This document shows, piece by piece, positions 10,900-23,571 of a DNA stretch of 64,000 nucleotides. Source of the DNA: Eutreptiella sp. 'Long Island Sound 2002' (taxonomy: Eukaryota; Euglenozoa; Euglenophyceae; Eutreptiales; Eutreptiaceae); assembly GCA_964036045.1 (NCBI GenBank), contig OZ038383.1, positions 41,562,354-41,626,353 of the forward strand, written 5' to 3'. The stretch's first letter is position 1, and every line of letters starts with the position of its first letter. The notes below the pieces were generated by a model. It was not told where the DNA came from. It was given only the letters and a program-made list of their open reading frames with translations, and did no database searches. The translations under genes and the position numbers were made by a program.

Positions 10900-13800
10900 A
10901 TGGACTTGGATCTCATCGACGATATGGAAGAAGTTTTTGAACAACAATTGGGTTCTTATGTTGAGCATTTATCAAACAAAAAACCAAGTGTTAAGAAGGT
11001 TATCTCGCACTTTGAGGCCATGAGTGATTCCGGCGAGACTTCAAGTGCTAATTCTATTGGTCGTGGAAAACAAATTGCCACCAAGTCTTCCGCCGGCTCT
11101 GAAGATGCATCAAAGTTGAGCAGATCCTCAAAATCCCCATCGGATTCATTTTCGGACTTTTTACATCAAATTGGTCCCAATGTATTGTCGACAAGTAATT
11201 CACCATGTGACAAGGTGAAAATTGTGAAACAACGATGACGTGAGAGTCGAGGACCGACAACCTTCACACCCATTGAACAAGCCGTGCAAGTTGTGCTTCA
11301 ACAAGACCTCCATGATTGCCAACATCGCACGGAACAAGTTGAATTTCGACTAGCCCGCCTTGAAGAGAACGTGACCCAGGGTGGGAACGAAATTGAGTCG
11401 TCTGGTAATGCTTTTGAAGAGAATGCAAGACGAGTCGTCGTACATGAAATGCAAGAAGACCTCATGAGAGACATGGTGAGGAATGCCCTTGATGATGAAC
11501 GACGCCAACGTGACTGTGATGAATTAGATGAGACGTTGTCCTCACGTTTGAATTGACAACATAGCAAGCAGCGGGATGACAAATTGTGGGATAACATTCG
11601 TCGTTTGCTTTCCAAAGAATTTTTGCATGACGGTGACATAGTGAGACAGCTAAGGGGCATCATTCAAGCTGAACAACTTCATGGGTTGGATGAGATAGCT
11701 ATCATAGACAAGGTGAAGAACATTGCTCGTGAATAACATGCAAATGGGTTACAACGAGGTGTTTTGGACACCCACATTCGGTGTCTCTTGTCTCAATCAC
11801 TTGCCCAAGGAGCTGGTGCTTCAACACGTGATCAACATGGAATTGGCCACTTGACCATATTGGAACAAGTGAAGCGCATTGTCCGTGAGGAAAATGCGCT
11901 GTTGATCAAACAACAATCTTTTGGTGAACCAGTTATGTGCCTCACTTCAACCATGGCGTCAGGATTGGATGCACTTGAAAATGATATGTTGAGGCGCACG
12001 ACGCTTGATGCACGACTTTCAGCCATTGATGCATTATTGATCGCACGGAATAATGAGTTGATGTCACTTAATGCCAAAATGTTTACACTGGATGCACAAA
12101 TTCGTTCCATGAGTCTTCCAGGTGGGGGACAGCATGTGCATGAGTCCAAAATGACTGTGGTTGACTCTTCCTTCAACTCCCAGCTTGAGAGTGTGAGAAA
12201 ACAATTGGAGACACACACCATAGACTTCCAAGCCTCGAGCCAAATGGTCAAGGAGAAAATACCCAAACATGTTTCTCAAGATGAGATTCAAAGAACACTC
12301 AGAACTACCAATAAAACATTGCAGACACTTCAAGCTACATTCCGCATGCATGATCAATTACCACAATCATTGGACCTCTTCGAAAACAAATGTCGTGCTA
12401 CTGAGCTCCACTTGTCCCAATTACAGAGCCACCTTGCAACTAGTGGTGAGTTGGCTACGACGGTTGAGCGGTTGCAATCACGGGTGAAGAGGTTAGAAGC
12501 AGCACCATTGGCCGGCGCTTCTGGTCCGCCTTTGCTTTCTTCAATTGATAATATCCCAGCGGGTGTTTTGCCTCGCTTAGATGAGATTGAAGGACAAATG
12601 AATGCGTTGCAGAAGCATACTGATGGGTCACGTCTCAACATTCCGGACGAAATTCGAAAAGAACATGCCCTTTTGACGAATCAAATGCATGAGATTCCAG
12701 GCAGGCTTGTTTCTTCCAGCATGTATGCTTCATTGGTGTCCGACATAGGTAACAAGGATTGTGGATAATGTTGTACAAAAAGGTGTGGTCCAACGGTATC
12801 AAAATCAGGTTCAAGCGACACTGGCCTCTTGTGTGACTGAATCCCGGTTGGTAGAATGGGGCTCTTCATTCCAACACACAATGGATACAGCCTTGGTGTC
12901 TAAGTTACAACCAGCACACGCTGGGGAGCCAGGTAGCAGTGAGCCTATCGGTCAGGTTATTCAAGCGCAGGTACAACAGGCCACCAAGGCTGCATTTGAG
13001 GCACAAGCGAATGCGGCGGCATCCAAGGTTAATGTAGAACAAGCCATTCATTCTAGCACAGAGGCACAGGCCAGTGCAACTCACGCTGGCCGCATTTATA
13101 AGCAGGTCGTGGAGGTCAAAACTCACGTGGATGAAGCCAGGGAGGCAGTGGTGCTCAGTGAAGAGCAAGCACGGGAGCTCGCACGTAGTGCTTCATCTGC
13201 CTCTGCCACTGCAGCACAGGTGTGGTCCACAGCACGTGAGGTAAATTGAAATGTGGTGCAACATGCCCAGAATGCCATACAGTCTGCCAAGGCTGCAGCC
13301 AATGACGCCTGCACTGCATTTCAGTTAGTGACCCAGGTGCAGGAGCAGTGGGAGGGTCTGAGCAAGCAAGTGGAGGCCCTTTGTGGTGGTGAGTCAGATA
13401 GCGATATGCCTCACTGGTGAGTAGTGCAGAGGACAGTGATGATGATCAGCGCCCTAATTCACAGAAGGGTCCCGCTGGTCAGGCCTTAAAGCGCCGCTTG
13501 CGCAAGTGGCTGCAGTCAACTGCAGTGGTTGCCACTGAAGCTAACACCCAGGCTACGGCAGCGAGCCAGTTGGCTAGTGAGGCAGCTACTACTGCACAAG
13601 AGGCACATTTTAGGGCGAAACAAGGGGCTGCTACGGCTCAAGAGGCCCTGAAAAGTGCCAAAGATGCCCATGGCCACATCCATGACATGGGCCAACGGTT
13701 GTCCGATATGTCACAGGACCGTCAATCAACGAAGGATCAGTCAGACAGGGCGTTGCAACAGTGTGCACGGGTATGTAATAGGGTGGACGAGCTGCGTGGA

Positions 13801-14679
13801 GATTTGGAAGTGGTGGAAGTTGCCATGTCTCTCGGTTCACCCAGGACGACTTCCTGTGAATCCACAGCCCATGATCCCTATTCTGCGCCCCCAACAGATG
13901 CTAACCAATCCACACCCTCATCTGAGGCACATGGGCCTGTCAGTTTGATGGGTCGTGGTACGATGCCCACTGGACAACCTTCAAGCTCTACACCTGCAGC
14001 CTTGAGGGGGGTGCCTCTGGGTGGTACAGTGCCCCCCCTGAACAATTCACTTGGGCTGGCTGGTGCAGGGCAACAACAAGTGCAGCAGTTGCAGGGCATG
14101 AATCCACTCAACAGAAGTGTGCAGCCCGGTTGTCCCTCTGGTCCCTCCGAGCAGAGTTCGCAATTTTTTCAGGGCACACCGCAATCAGTTCCCCCCAATT
14201 CTACATCTCCTTCTTTATTTTCTTCGCAACTGTATGCTCAGCACACCCACCCTCATGTTTCTCCAACTCCATCCGTGCCTCCCATCCCCTCACAGTTGTT
14301 GAGTACTAAACCTCCTGTTAGGTCCACTCAGGGCTTCCAAACGCTTCACGGACGAACACTCTGGGGGCTGTTGCCGCTGAGAGGGGCAATGCAGCCCCTT
14401 GTAGAGCCAGTGCCACACCAGGGTGCTGCCAAGATGTTGGGCACAGCGTTGGGCTATGGTCTTACTCCTATCGTGAGTGTTGGACAGCCCCAAAGTATCT
14501 TTTCTCAGACCTACAACCCTGACTGCCCGGAGTATGGCACGCGCATGACCATCTGGGATCGGGGTTTGTACTCCCCCGACCAAGCGCACATGTGGCATCA
14601 GGCATGGGGTCACATTTCGTGGCCTTTGACTCAGATGGGTTTTTCAATGCGGATAAGGCACTTTACCCCCCCCCCCTGA
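10900..14679 (+). pseudogene. Gag-like coiled-coil protein of Ty3 element 3
   Basis: Starting at ATG 10900, fragments in one frame (10900-11238, 11284-11556, 11764-12768, 13417-14679) are joined by one segment in another frame (12761-13249). The sequence has in-frame stops at about 11236 and 11554 and shifts near 12765 and 13300. The translation is acidic, then heptad-like (RTEQVEFRLARLEENV). It then becomes strongly alanine-rich and helical (AQASATHAGRIYKQVVEVK, SQLASEAATTAQEAHF) and ends in a proline/serine/glutamine-rich stretch. This suggests a long self-associating structural protein. Position between the 5' LTR and the zinc knuckles supports a gag role. Nearly 3.8 kb is very long for a Ty3 gag N-terminus, so part could be captured sequence. 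Confidence 0.55.
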
Positions 14680-16115
14680 TGTGCCGGATGTGCGGCCAAC
14701 AGGAATTGTGGCTGGTTTTGCGTTTCTGGAAGTGCGCCCCCACCAAAAACTGTTGGAAATGATCCGCAGCAGATCTGTCACTCTTGGGGGCACGCATAAA
14801 ACTGATGGGCATCTTTTTAGGAGGGACAGCCACCCCATTCTGGACCTCAAGATGCAATCACGGGTTCGGGACATGTTGCAGGCACCTTCCTTCGGCTAAG
14901 GCGATTACTGGGACGCGTTTTGAGTTCCTTGTGGTTGATTGGTTTCAGGTTAAGGGTAGGTATCTTCCTGAGGATGAACAGGTGAAGGCATCGATAGCCA
15001 CAGATCCACAGGAAGATGAGGTACGTTGACTGGAGCTGGCACGCAGCCAAGGCTTCGGTTTCTCTGAATTGTTACGCCACGTGGCCCATGATGGCAGCCG
15101 GGGGGCGGACCAGAGGCGCGCCCTGTCTGAGTTTGAAGCCATGGTGTTACCTACCACAGCTCTTAACCCTTCCTCATTGGCCAGATGGTTTGCTGAGTGG
15201 CTCAAGAAGGGACGGAAGGTCCTTGGTGGTTACACCACTCATATGGCACAGGAGAGGCTAATGAGGATTTTCCATCAACATGCCAGACTGGAGGTCACTC
15301 CAGGTTTTAAGCGCGCAGTGTCCAAGCTCCCCCTCAGACAGACCCAGGCCCGCCTCAGGTTCACATATATTGTGCTTTTTATTCATTATGCCCTTCCTGA
15401 TGACTGAGGAAGAGACAGGCTGGGATGAGGAGCACTATAGTGGCTCTACCCACCTCCGGGCCTTCTCTCAGTCTCCAGGACCTTCCCACAGCCGGTCTGG
15501 CCGGGATCCTGAGCGCAGTTCTGTGCGGAGAGTTGACAGACCCAGGGACAGATCCAGGGACAGGGGCCGTCACAGGTCCTGGGAGAGAGCTGCAGGTGAA
15601 TCTGGTCAGCGATATGATGGACGGTCATTCCCTTTCAGGGGTGACGGCACATCTACAGACCAGAAACGTTCTGGGAGCCGTGATAGCAATCGCCGGCGTT
15701 CATTGACACCGGGGCGACACCCTGAACCCCCATCGCGCAGGAGGGTGTCCCCCGGGCGACCAAGGGAACCTGAGCGTCCGCTGCGAACTCAGGATGTGAA
15801 GAATTCTGAGGGGTGGCAGCCGGGAGCAGTCAGAGTCCAGACCACGTGCAGTGACGTTCCTGTGGTTGTTTTGAATGCGGCGGCGGCCACATGAAGGCTG
15901 ACTGCCCTAAACTGAAAGCCGAGGTGGGTAGATGCACCTGCAGTAAGGACAGAGCGCAAACTGAGGGATGTTTTGAGTGTGGAGGGCCACACATGAAGGC
16001 GGATTGCCCTAAACTGAAGGCTCAGGGTGACCTTCCGTCGTCCAGCCCAGATCGAAGAGGGAATTCACCCCACCCTGGGCGCCGCGGGCGATCCGCTGAG
16101 AGAAAACAAGGTTAG
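14680..16115 (+). pseudogene. Gag C-terminus of Ty3 element 3: capsid-like part, RS-rich linker, two zinc knuckles
   Basis: Frames at 15069-15407 (helical, capsid-like, e.g. SLARWFAEWLKKGRKVL) and 15280-15894 (serine/arginine-rich, many RDRSRDRGRHRS-type repeats) lead into 15860-16115. There two near-identical zinc knuckles occur: CFECGGGHMKADC (about 15868) and CFECGGPHMKADC (about 15969). Both have C-x2-C-x3-H-x4-C spacing, one residue shorter than the classical retroviral knuckle. Such modules bind the element RNA during packaging. A frameshift separates the RS-rich part from the first knuckle. The paired knuckles look like a local duplication of about 100 bp. Confidence 0.7.
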
Positions 16116-16220
16116 CGCACCACCAGGGGATCCCGGCTCGCATACCAGAAGCGTCCAAAGGGGCAATCTAAACAACCGTTTCGACGCTTTGCCAGTCGAC
16201 CGCAAACCCCGAGTTCCCTG

Positions 16221-17774
16221 ATGGTATTGCCTGTCGCGCCCGGTCACAAGCAGGTGTTGGTGGGATTGTGGGCGACAAAATGCCCCCTTCAGTGGGCCGA
16301 AGCGACCCGAGCTCTTTTGCACTTTCCAGATCACATGGTTTGTGAAGTCGGGGCGCCACAAAAATTCAAAAATCGACGCCCACCCCCCAAAGAATTGGTG
16401 GTCCCTGTTCGCATGTCTTTTAAGGGCGGTGGGCAGGGGCTTCCAACAGAATGGGAGGCCCTCATTTACAGTGGGGCTAACCTTTTAGGGGCCGTTGGAC
16501 GGGAGTTGGTCCCCCCTGAATGTGCTGTGTCTTCCCCATTCCCTGTTACTGTGACGGGGGCAGACCAGTCCGTCATCAAACGTGGCGGGCGGGGGGTTTG
16601 GATGAACCTCTCAGTCCCTGTTGGGGGTAAGTATGGGTCAAAGATCTTTCAGTTTGTGCATATATTTGTGTACATCCTGGACATTGGGCCCACGTTTATC
16701 ATTGGGTACCCATTTTTGGAGCAATTTCAGCTTGCTATTATCCCAGGCATTTCACTGTTGGTGCCTGAGGAGTCTATTCTGCTGAGACCATGGGGCAAAT
16801 ACATTGCTGGTCCCCATCAGCCTTGTCCAAAGTGCCATTGGTGTGTAGGGGGAAAGGGATGTCCTGCTCATTGCCAGGAATGTAGGTTCTTGACAGTGTG
16901 CCGTATACACACACAAAGGACAGGACCTACAGCTCAGGGCCTTTCCCCCCCGAGAAATACATTGGGACAGGATGTCCGCCCCATATTGATTCATGGTAAG
17001 AGACATCATTGCTCTATTGGGGCGGAGTCCTGTCGGTCCAGGGTGCAGGGAGTGCGGCCTAGGGTGCGTTGGCGTGGCACAGCGCGTTATGCTTATTCCC
17101 TTCTTCCTCCATTTCAGGAGGGCTCAAGCTCAGAGAGCGACGAGGATGATGAGGTGCCTCAGCGATTAACACGTCCCTCTCAGGTTTTTTCTGTTGGTTG
17201 TCCGTCCCCGCCACCATCCCCTCCTTCCTCCCCTCATTGTATGGTGAAAGAGGTACATACATCAATGAATTGGACCACTGCGGCTACATGTGGGCTGCAG
17301 AGGTTTGATGCGGCGGAAGAACGCCATGTGGCTGGCCGGTGTGGGGTGCATGACCCTTATTCATTTGGCCAGAGGGTTACATTTGATATGTTATTAGAGG
17401 CCAAGACGGCCAAACCTGTTATGGTAACCCCCGAGCCACAGCAGCACATCAGAATTCAGTGCAGGCCGGCGCAACGGGCTGATGGTGTGCCAGATAGGCA
17501 ACCTGCACTTGGAGGCCAGCAGAACCAACCACAAGGGCGGACGGCTGTACCGAGGGCTCTGCGAACCACCGCATCGATGAGACAGCCGGTGGTGCATGCG
17601 AGCCTTGAAGCGACCACGTTTGGTCACAACAATTATTGGGTGCCATTACAGGGCAAACAGGACAATGGGGTTGCAGAAGGGCGGGTTGAGGCGACAGTGC
17701 TGCCCCTGCCCCGTAAGGACCCCCCCCCTCTCCCATGTTCTGCAGAAAGCATCAGCCCAACACCCACTCCCTGA
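16221..17774 (+). pseudogene. Protease-containing region of Ty3 element 3, catalytic Asp missing
   Basis: The 517-codon frame contains a retropepsin-like layout. ALIYSGANLLGAVG stands where D-[ST]-G is expected, a flap-like VTGADQSV follows, and FIIGYPFLEQF matches the usual (I/L)(I/L)G..(F/W)L end. Tyr replaces the catalytic Asp, so this copy should be inactive. A cysteine-rich stretch follows (CPKCHWCVGGKGCPAHCQEC, about 16825-16885), resembling a small zinc-binding module. The remainder is low in complexity (SSSESDEDDE). Downstream the frame ends and the linker continues in other frames. Confidence 0.6.
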
Positions 17775-19238
17775 AGGGTGGAGGTGGCCCAGATACAGCC
17801 ATCTTCAGCTCCTGCTTGTTATTGCCGTGATTCTGCAAATTGTCATCTTTGTTTTGGTGAAGACACACCCCTTCCTCGCACTCTAAATGTCCTTTTGACA
17901 GTGGTTCAGCCTGAGCGGGCTGTACCCCCCCTCCATCCCTGCTCCTACGCCCCTTCGTCAGGTATATCATCGGTAAAGGCTAAAGGGTCCCGAAAGAACA
18001 CGGGTCCTGTCCCAGTTGGGTCAGGGGATCTGAGAATCTGGAACGGGACGCCATTAAGGAGGTTTATTTGCTCACTATTGAGGAGCGGCGAGCATGGGAC
18101 GCCATGGTGGCGTCGTTTCGACATATACTGACACCTCGCGATGCTCTGATCTTCAAAACGAATGCGCAAGCACACAACAGTGGACTTTTCAAATGGCCAT
18201 TGGGGTGTTCAGATAATCATCAGGGAGGAACAGCAGGCTATTGGTGGACTGCTGGGCTCCTTCCAGCGTATCCTTCCCTCCCTCCCCCCCCCCCCCTCTC
18301 AAGATGTTGAAATTGATTATGTGCATTTATGGCGTCGCTTGCGCCAGATTGGAGCCAATATGACCAAATATTGGCAGCGGAGTGCTGTCAAGGTAAAGGA
18401 ATTATATTGGACATCGGGACTACAATACTTACAAGGGGTTCTGACGCCTCACATTGTTCCCTGGGTCCAAATTGCATTTGTATACATATTGTATCGGGGT
18501 TTTGTAGAGTTCATGGTGAGTCGTGTGTTGATGTCATTCATACTGCTGGGAGCATTGACAGGGTCTACCCTGCGCTCTTTGAGACTAAGGGAGTTGCCCA
18601 TGGTCTCAGACCCCCCCAATGAGAGCCTCAATATGAGGGTGATTCCGGTCCGGAAGTCGCACCCTTGTGGGCTAGCGCCTAAAACCTGTTCTGGGTTGTT
18701 CGATAGGTTCAGCAGTGCGGCACAAAGCATGCTGAATCAGGAGCTGGGTCTGTGGTGCTCTGGCGTGCCTGCAGACCCTGTTGTTTTTGCTGTTGCTGCG
18801 TCTAGGTCTTGCAAGGCCACTGACATTGATTCCCGGAACCCAGATGGATGGGACAACTTGTCGGACGGTGGTTCTGAGGTGTGCTCCTCAGATGCTGACA
18901 CTGTTAGTGACACTGGACATACATCATATTACGTCAGCATGCCCCCGCGTATGCATCAGACTATTTCATGGGAGGTTGGGGATACTCGCGTGAGGAACAG
19001 CAGAAGTTTTTTTCTGCGCCCCCCCCTGTTGAGCATATCTCAACATGTAGTCTGTCATCCATCAGTTTGGAGGATGTTCAGCAATGCAGGCAAAGAAAAA
19101 CGCTCAAAAACGTCGACCTGACAACCGAAATCAAGGGGTACAGCAGCGGGTGCGTCGTAAATATCGTAAATTTGGTCATACGTGGCTCGATGTAGTCCGA
19201 CGTGGTGATTTATTTTAAAGCCCAGTGTTCGGCAACGA
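17775..19238 (+). pseudogene. Linker of Ty3 element 3 pol (unassigned)
   Basis: The main frame is 18162-19121. It shows no catalytic motif; one hydrophobic stretch (VQIAFVYILYRGFVEFMV) could be a membrane segment or a shifted reading of coding sequence. An acidic serine-rich stretch (DGGSEVCSSDADTVSDT) follows. Position between protease and the methyltransferase-like domain makes it part of the degenerate pol polyprotein. Confidence 0.35.
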
Positions 19239-20672
19239 GTGCAAGCCTGGGCAAAGGCTAATGAGTTGAATATTTCTGTGGATTGTTTTGCTAAGTCTTC
19301 CTCACTCTCCCTTGCTCCTCGGTGGTTTGGGAATGGACAGGGTGGGGCGTTGGCCCAGAACTGGCAGGAAGAATGCCTGTGGGTCGCCCCGCCACCACAT
19401 TTATATCGGCGGTGTGTGGAGAAGATCTGTGGTGAGGGTTGCCATGGATTCATGTTACTCCCCACGCGTAAACAGCACCACTGGTGGTGGGCAATGGGGG
19501 AATTTGTTGTGAATTGGGTGGACATTGGTTCGGGGGGTGACATATTTGAGTCTGTGGATGGGTTTCCCATAAGGATGCCCGACGAAGAATCCTACAGGCT
19601 GATATATTTTGATGCTGAAGCTGCCCCGCCTGAGGAAGACGATGAGGAACAGGGGCACAGAGCATCTCCCCCGGGACATGACAGAGATGATATGCCCCCA
19701 GGCCCCTCTGAGGATCCACAGGAGTTCCCTGATAATCTGCTGAAGGAGAGGAGTTTACCTTTGCCTACCCATGAGGAGGCTAAAGGGCGAGGAGTGCAAG
19801 GTGTTACGGAGTGTATTGGGCGGCATTTGCCGAAGTTTTCGTCAGGCAGGAGTGTTCAATCTGTTATTTTGAGTGACGAAGAATACCCTGATTGCCAAGG
19901 ATTCAGGGACCTCACCCCGGACCGCTTGAAGCAATCTGTTTTTACTACAAAAAATTATGCTGATGTGACCCCCGAGCAGTTGGATGCCAGAGGTAAAGGG
20001 TTTGGGGAAGTGCACTTGGAGTTGATTCAGGATCCCAACCCAAAGTCCTGTAAGGCGGTCAGGTCAGTTGGTCTCAGGGAGCAGTTGTTGAAACTAAAAA
20101 TTGATGATTTCAGGAAAAGAGGGTTAATTGCACGGTGTGATGACAAAACGGAATGGTGCAGCCCAGCCTTTTTGCTCCCAAAGCCGGGTGGAAAATGGAG
20201 GCTTGTCATTGACTATCGATGGCTCAATAGTCAATTGAAAGCCCAAAATTTTCCCGTTCCGGTTATTGAGGACCAGCTTGCCAAACAAAGGGGGACATTT
20301 GTTTTCACATTGGTGGACCTTGAGGATGGGTTCCACCAGATGAGGCTGGCTGAGGAGTCACAGCACCTCACAGCCTTCATCACCCCCTTCCGGGCTTTCA
20401 AGTGGAGGGTGCTGGCCATGGGGGTGAAAGTTGGGCCCCAGGTCTTTCAGAGAAGGGTGGCCCATGTGCTGTGTCAATGTTCCGACTGCGGGCCATACAT
20501 TGATGATGTTTCGTCATCCACAGGGTTACCCCCCCCCCTCCCCCTGAGTCTGGTAAAGGTGAAATGGAGGACAGCGTTGCATATCAGGACAGTTCTGGGT
20601 CTGGGCAGGTCACCACATTGCCTCTGGAGCCTGCAGCTCGAAAGGCATGCCTGGACCCTCATTTTGAGGTAA
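19239..20672 (+). pseudogene. Ty3 element 3: methyltransferase-like domain and reverse transcriptase
   Basis: Codons 1-100 carry the methyltransferase-like module seen in the other Ty3 elements. VDCFAKSS is followed by ECLWVAPPPHLYRRC (near 19380) in place of NPPF, and then by HGFMLLPTRKQHHWWW. After an acidic linker comes RT: GLIARCDDKTEWCSPAFLL, GGKWRLVIDYRWLN, FTLVDLEDGFHQM and the catalytic YIDD near 20500. The RT shifts frame just after YIDD near 20520, where a run of C residues may have caused slippage, and continues in 20564-20980. Confidence 0.82.
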
Positions 20673-21550
20673 TATGGCAGTGTTTTGAGGCATTTGAGAG
20701 GGCTCGCCTGACAGTCAAACCCTCTAAATGCCATAAGTTCATGCAACAAGTTAGGTATGTGGGTCATGTGCTGTGTAGGGGTCAACGATTCCCTGGCCTT
20801 TCCAAAACTGAGGCAATCGCCAAGTGGAGGGCCAAAGATATCAAGACATCCAAGGCCCTCAAAGGGTTCTTGGGTATCTTGAATTGGTATAGTATATATA
20901 TAAACAATTTTGCCAAGTATGCCGCCCCTTTGATGGATTCATTAAAGGGGAAGTATCAGTATGAACCCCCAGACCCCTAGACTAAAGGGCAACTCGATGG
21001 GAATGGCAAGCCCATCAAGGAAAAGAAAATCCGGCTGTCCCCCAGGCAAATGGAGATCAAGTGGACTTCAGAAATGCTTGCCGGGTTTGACGCCTTAAAG
21101 GCTGCCGTGACTCAGGAGCTGGCCCTCTACTCACCTGGGGATGGTAGATGGGGGATTAATACTGATGCCAGCAATTATGCCATAGGGGGTGAGCTACAGC
21201 AGGAACAACCCGATGGGAGCTGGCGCCTCGTGGCCTATTTTTCAAGAAAACTGCAGGGCAGTAGGGAAAAAGGGAAAGTAGTTGGCTAAATGGGCTGGAC
21301 AGTGTGGGAAAAAGAGACCTATGCCTTGGTTTGTTGCCTGCTCAAATTTCAGAGCTGGATAGGCTTTTCAGAAGTGGAGGTGCTTACTGACCACAGTAGC
21401 ATCATCCAGTGGTACAAAGAGGACTTATGCACCCTCTCAGGACCCTTAGGGCGCCGTGGGATGTGGCATGAGTTCCTCAGCCGTTTTGATTTAGTAATTT
21501 GCTACTGCCCTGGGGAGATAAACACCACTGCAGATGCGATGTCCAGATAG
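20564..21550 (+). pseudogene. Ty3 element 3: RT thumb and RNase H
   Basis: The frame to 20980 carries the RT thumb (KPSKCHKFMQQVRYVGHVL, LKGFLGILNWY). After a TAG at 20978, RNase H appears at about 21050-21550 (WGINTDASNYAIGGELQQ, VWEKETYALVCCLLKF, VEVLTDHSSI, PGEINTTADAMSR). RNase H removes the RNA template. Stops at 21287-21289 and 21548-21550 lie within or at its end. The motif order matches the Ty3 family. Confidence 0.82.
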
Positions 21551-23571
21551 GCTTACTCTGCTGGGGTAGCCCAGGACTCAACTTTCCATGGCTCAGACCA
21601 GGATCTGCAGGAGTGGACAGGGAAAGAGCTTGAGGAGTGTGCGGAACGCTAGCGTGTTTTACAGGAAAAGTATCCTGATGCTTTTGGCAGTGTTTCTGCC
21701 ATTACTTGTGATCCTGTGTGTCCCCTGATACAGATGCCAGCACAGGACTGTGCCCTACAGTTGCTGCAGCAAGCGTATCAGGGAACCGTGGGGGAGGAGA
21801 TGAGTCAGGATGCCTCATACAGGTTGCCTGATGGTGAGGTGACTGAAAATTTTGAGGAGTTTTATTTCAGCACTCTGTCCTGTTATGGAATTCAACCAGA
21901 TTTCCTCCCTCCAACTCTCTCTGACCCTGACACTGTGTCTCAGTCCATTCCTCTGGACCCCACTTTCCTTGCCTGGTCTTCCAGGTCTCAACGGAGGGCT
22001 ATACACAGAATTCAGGCGAAGAGGGTTAAAGCTGGAGCCAAGAAGCGCAGTGTCAGGTCTGCATTTAGGCAATTGAGTTGGCATGTGCCTTGAGTTGAGT
22101 GTTTGGGGTTAAATGGCATGCAGACCGTCAAACTGCCGCCAGAAAATCATATTCTGCATGAGGATTGGACCGCACACTACCAGACAGATCATATATATCA
22201 GCCATATATGTCTGAGCTAGAGAGCACACAAGATGCGCCATATGGGGGCGGTCCCAGTAAGTATTTGACATATTATCATGGTAAAATGCGGCATAATGGT
22301 AAAATATTTGTGCCAACTTGAATTTTGAGCCAGCTCATACGTGCACTGCATACCTATGCTCATCCAGGCATCGATAAACCGTGTCAGTTGTTTCACAGGA
22401 AGTTTTGTATATTGGATGAGTCATATACAGCCACAAAGATCAAGGAACACGTGCAACAGGTGGTGCACCGTTGCCAAGTGTGTCAGACGGCAGTTTCACA
22501 GGAAGCTTTGTATATTGGATGAGTCATATACAGCCACAAAGATCAAGGAACACGTGCAACAGGTGGTGCACCATTGCCAGGTGTGTCAGACGGCAACACC
22601 CCGTAAGGGAGCAAAGCCAGATACACACGAGGGATACCCAATCCCCGACGAAAGGTTTCAATCAATTTCTGTTCATTTCCTTGATCTTACCAGTGATCCT
22701 GTGACCAGGCATGGTAAAATTTTCGATTATGTGCTGGTAGTGGTTTGTCGGTTGTCTGGATATTTAATTGCCATACCCTGCAGTAAGCATATTACTGCAG
22801 CGGAGTTGGCTGAAATTTTTGTTGAGCGGGTTTTTACACACTGGGGACTGCCCAGTGTCATTTTTTCCGACCATGACCACTTGGTCAACTCAAAGTTTTT
22901 CACTCACTGCTGTATGCTCTCAGGGGTAGATGAGCATACATCCCCCATCGACACCCCCAAATCCAATGGACGTGCGGAAACCGCCGTTCAATTGGTATTA
23001 AACAGTTTGCATTGACTCTTGGAGCAGAAATGCAGCAAGATTGGCTACAGTTGCTCCCTCTCACGGTCTGGGGTCTGAATGACCTCCCAGGCCCCATTCA
23101 GGGATGCTCCCCCCACAGGGTTGTGTTTGGCCGTGATCCTGTGGGTTTTGGGGACTGCCCCCTCAGCATCCCTGAGGATGGCCGTCGGGATGCGACAGAT
23201 TTTTTTCAACAATTGCTGCAGGATCGTCGCCTGGTCCAGCAGAAACTGACGGCCATCCACAAAAGGGAAACAGAAAGGTTCCTGAGGAACCACCCACGCC
23301 AGGTGTTTAGCCCTGGTGACAGGGTATGGATTGGGGTGAATAGGCAAGGGGTGGACAAACAGTCCAAGAAGCTGGACAGGGTGTGGAAAGGTCCAGCAGA
23401 AATTTTGGCACGTGTGGGTGTTGGGGGGTACCGGGTTGCTACGGAAAATGGTGAAAAGGTGTTACACACCAGGGATCTGAAACCCTGTCTGGACCCCCTG
23501 TCATTACCTGGTAAGCCCCCCCTGCATTATTACACCGATGTGGAGGGTGTCATCGAAGACAATGCCTTACA
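21551..23571 (+). pseudogene. Ty3 element 3: linker and integrase, cut by the inverted-dimer insertion
   Basis: Frames 21716-22093 and 22103-22321 are linker. From 22325 the zinc-binding N-terminus appears (RALHTYAHPGIDK, HRCQVCQTA). The integrase core follows in 22600-23015 and 23012 onward: VCRLSGYLIAIPC, FSDHDHLVNSKF, and SNGRAETAVQL carrying the E. The C-terminal region (FSPGDRVWIGVNRQGVDKQ, HTRDLKPCLDP) is present. The frame ends at VEGVIEDN, which resembles the start of a chromodomain. Exactly there the 29-kb element begins (23572). A 103-bp tandem duplication disrupts the zinc site. Confidence 0.8.
22390..22595 (+). repeat. 103-bp tandem duplication inside the integrase zinc domain
   Basis: 22390-22492 and 22493-22595 are near-identical copies containing the CQVCQTA half of the HHCC zinc site. 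The unit length is not a multiple of three, so the duplication shifts the frame. Confidence 0.9.

Noticed and set aside
10900-11238. A host gene unrelated to Ty3 element 3
   Set aside because: It follows the LTR directly and shares its frame with later gag-like fragments, so gag is simpler, though capture is not excluded.
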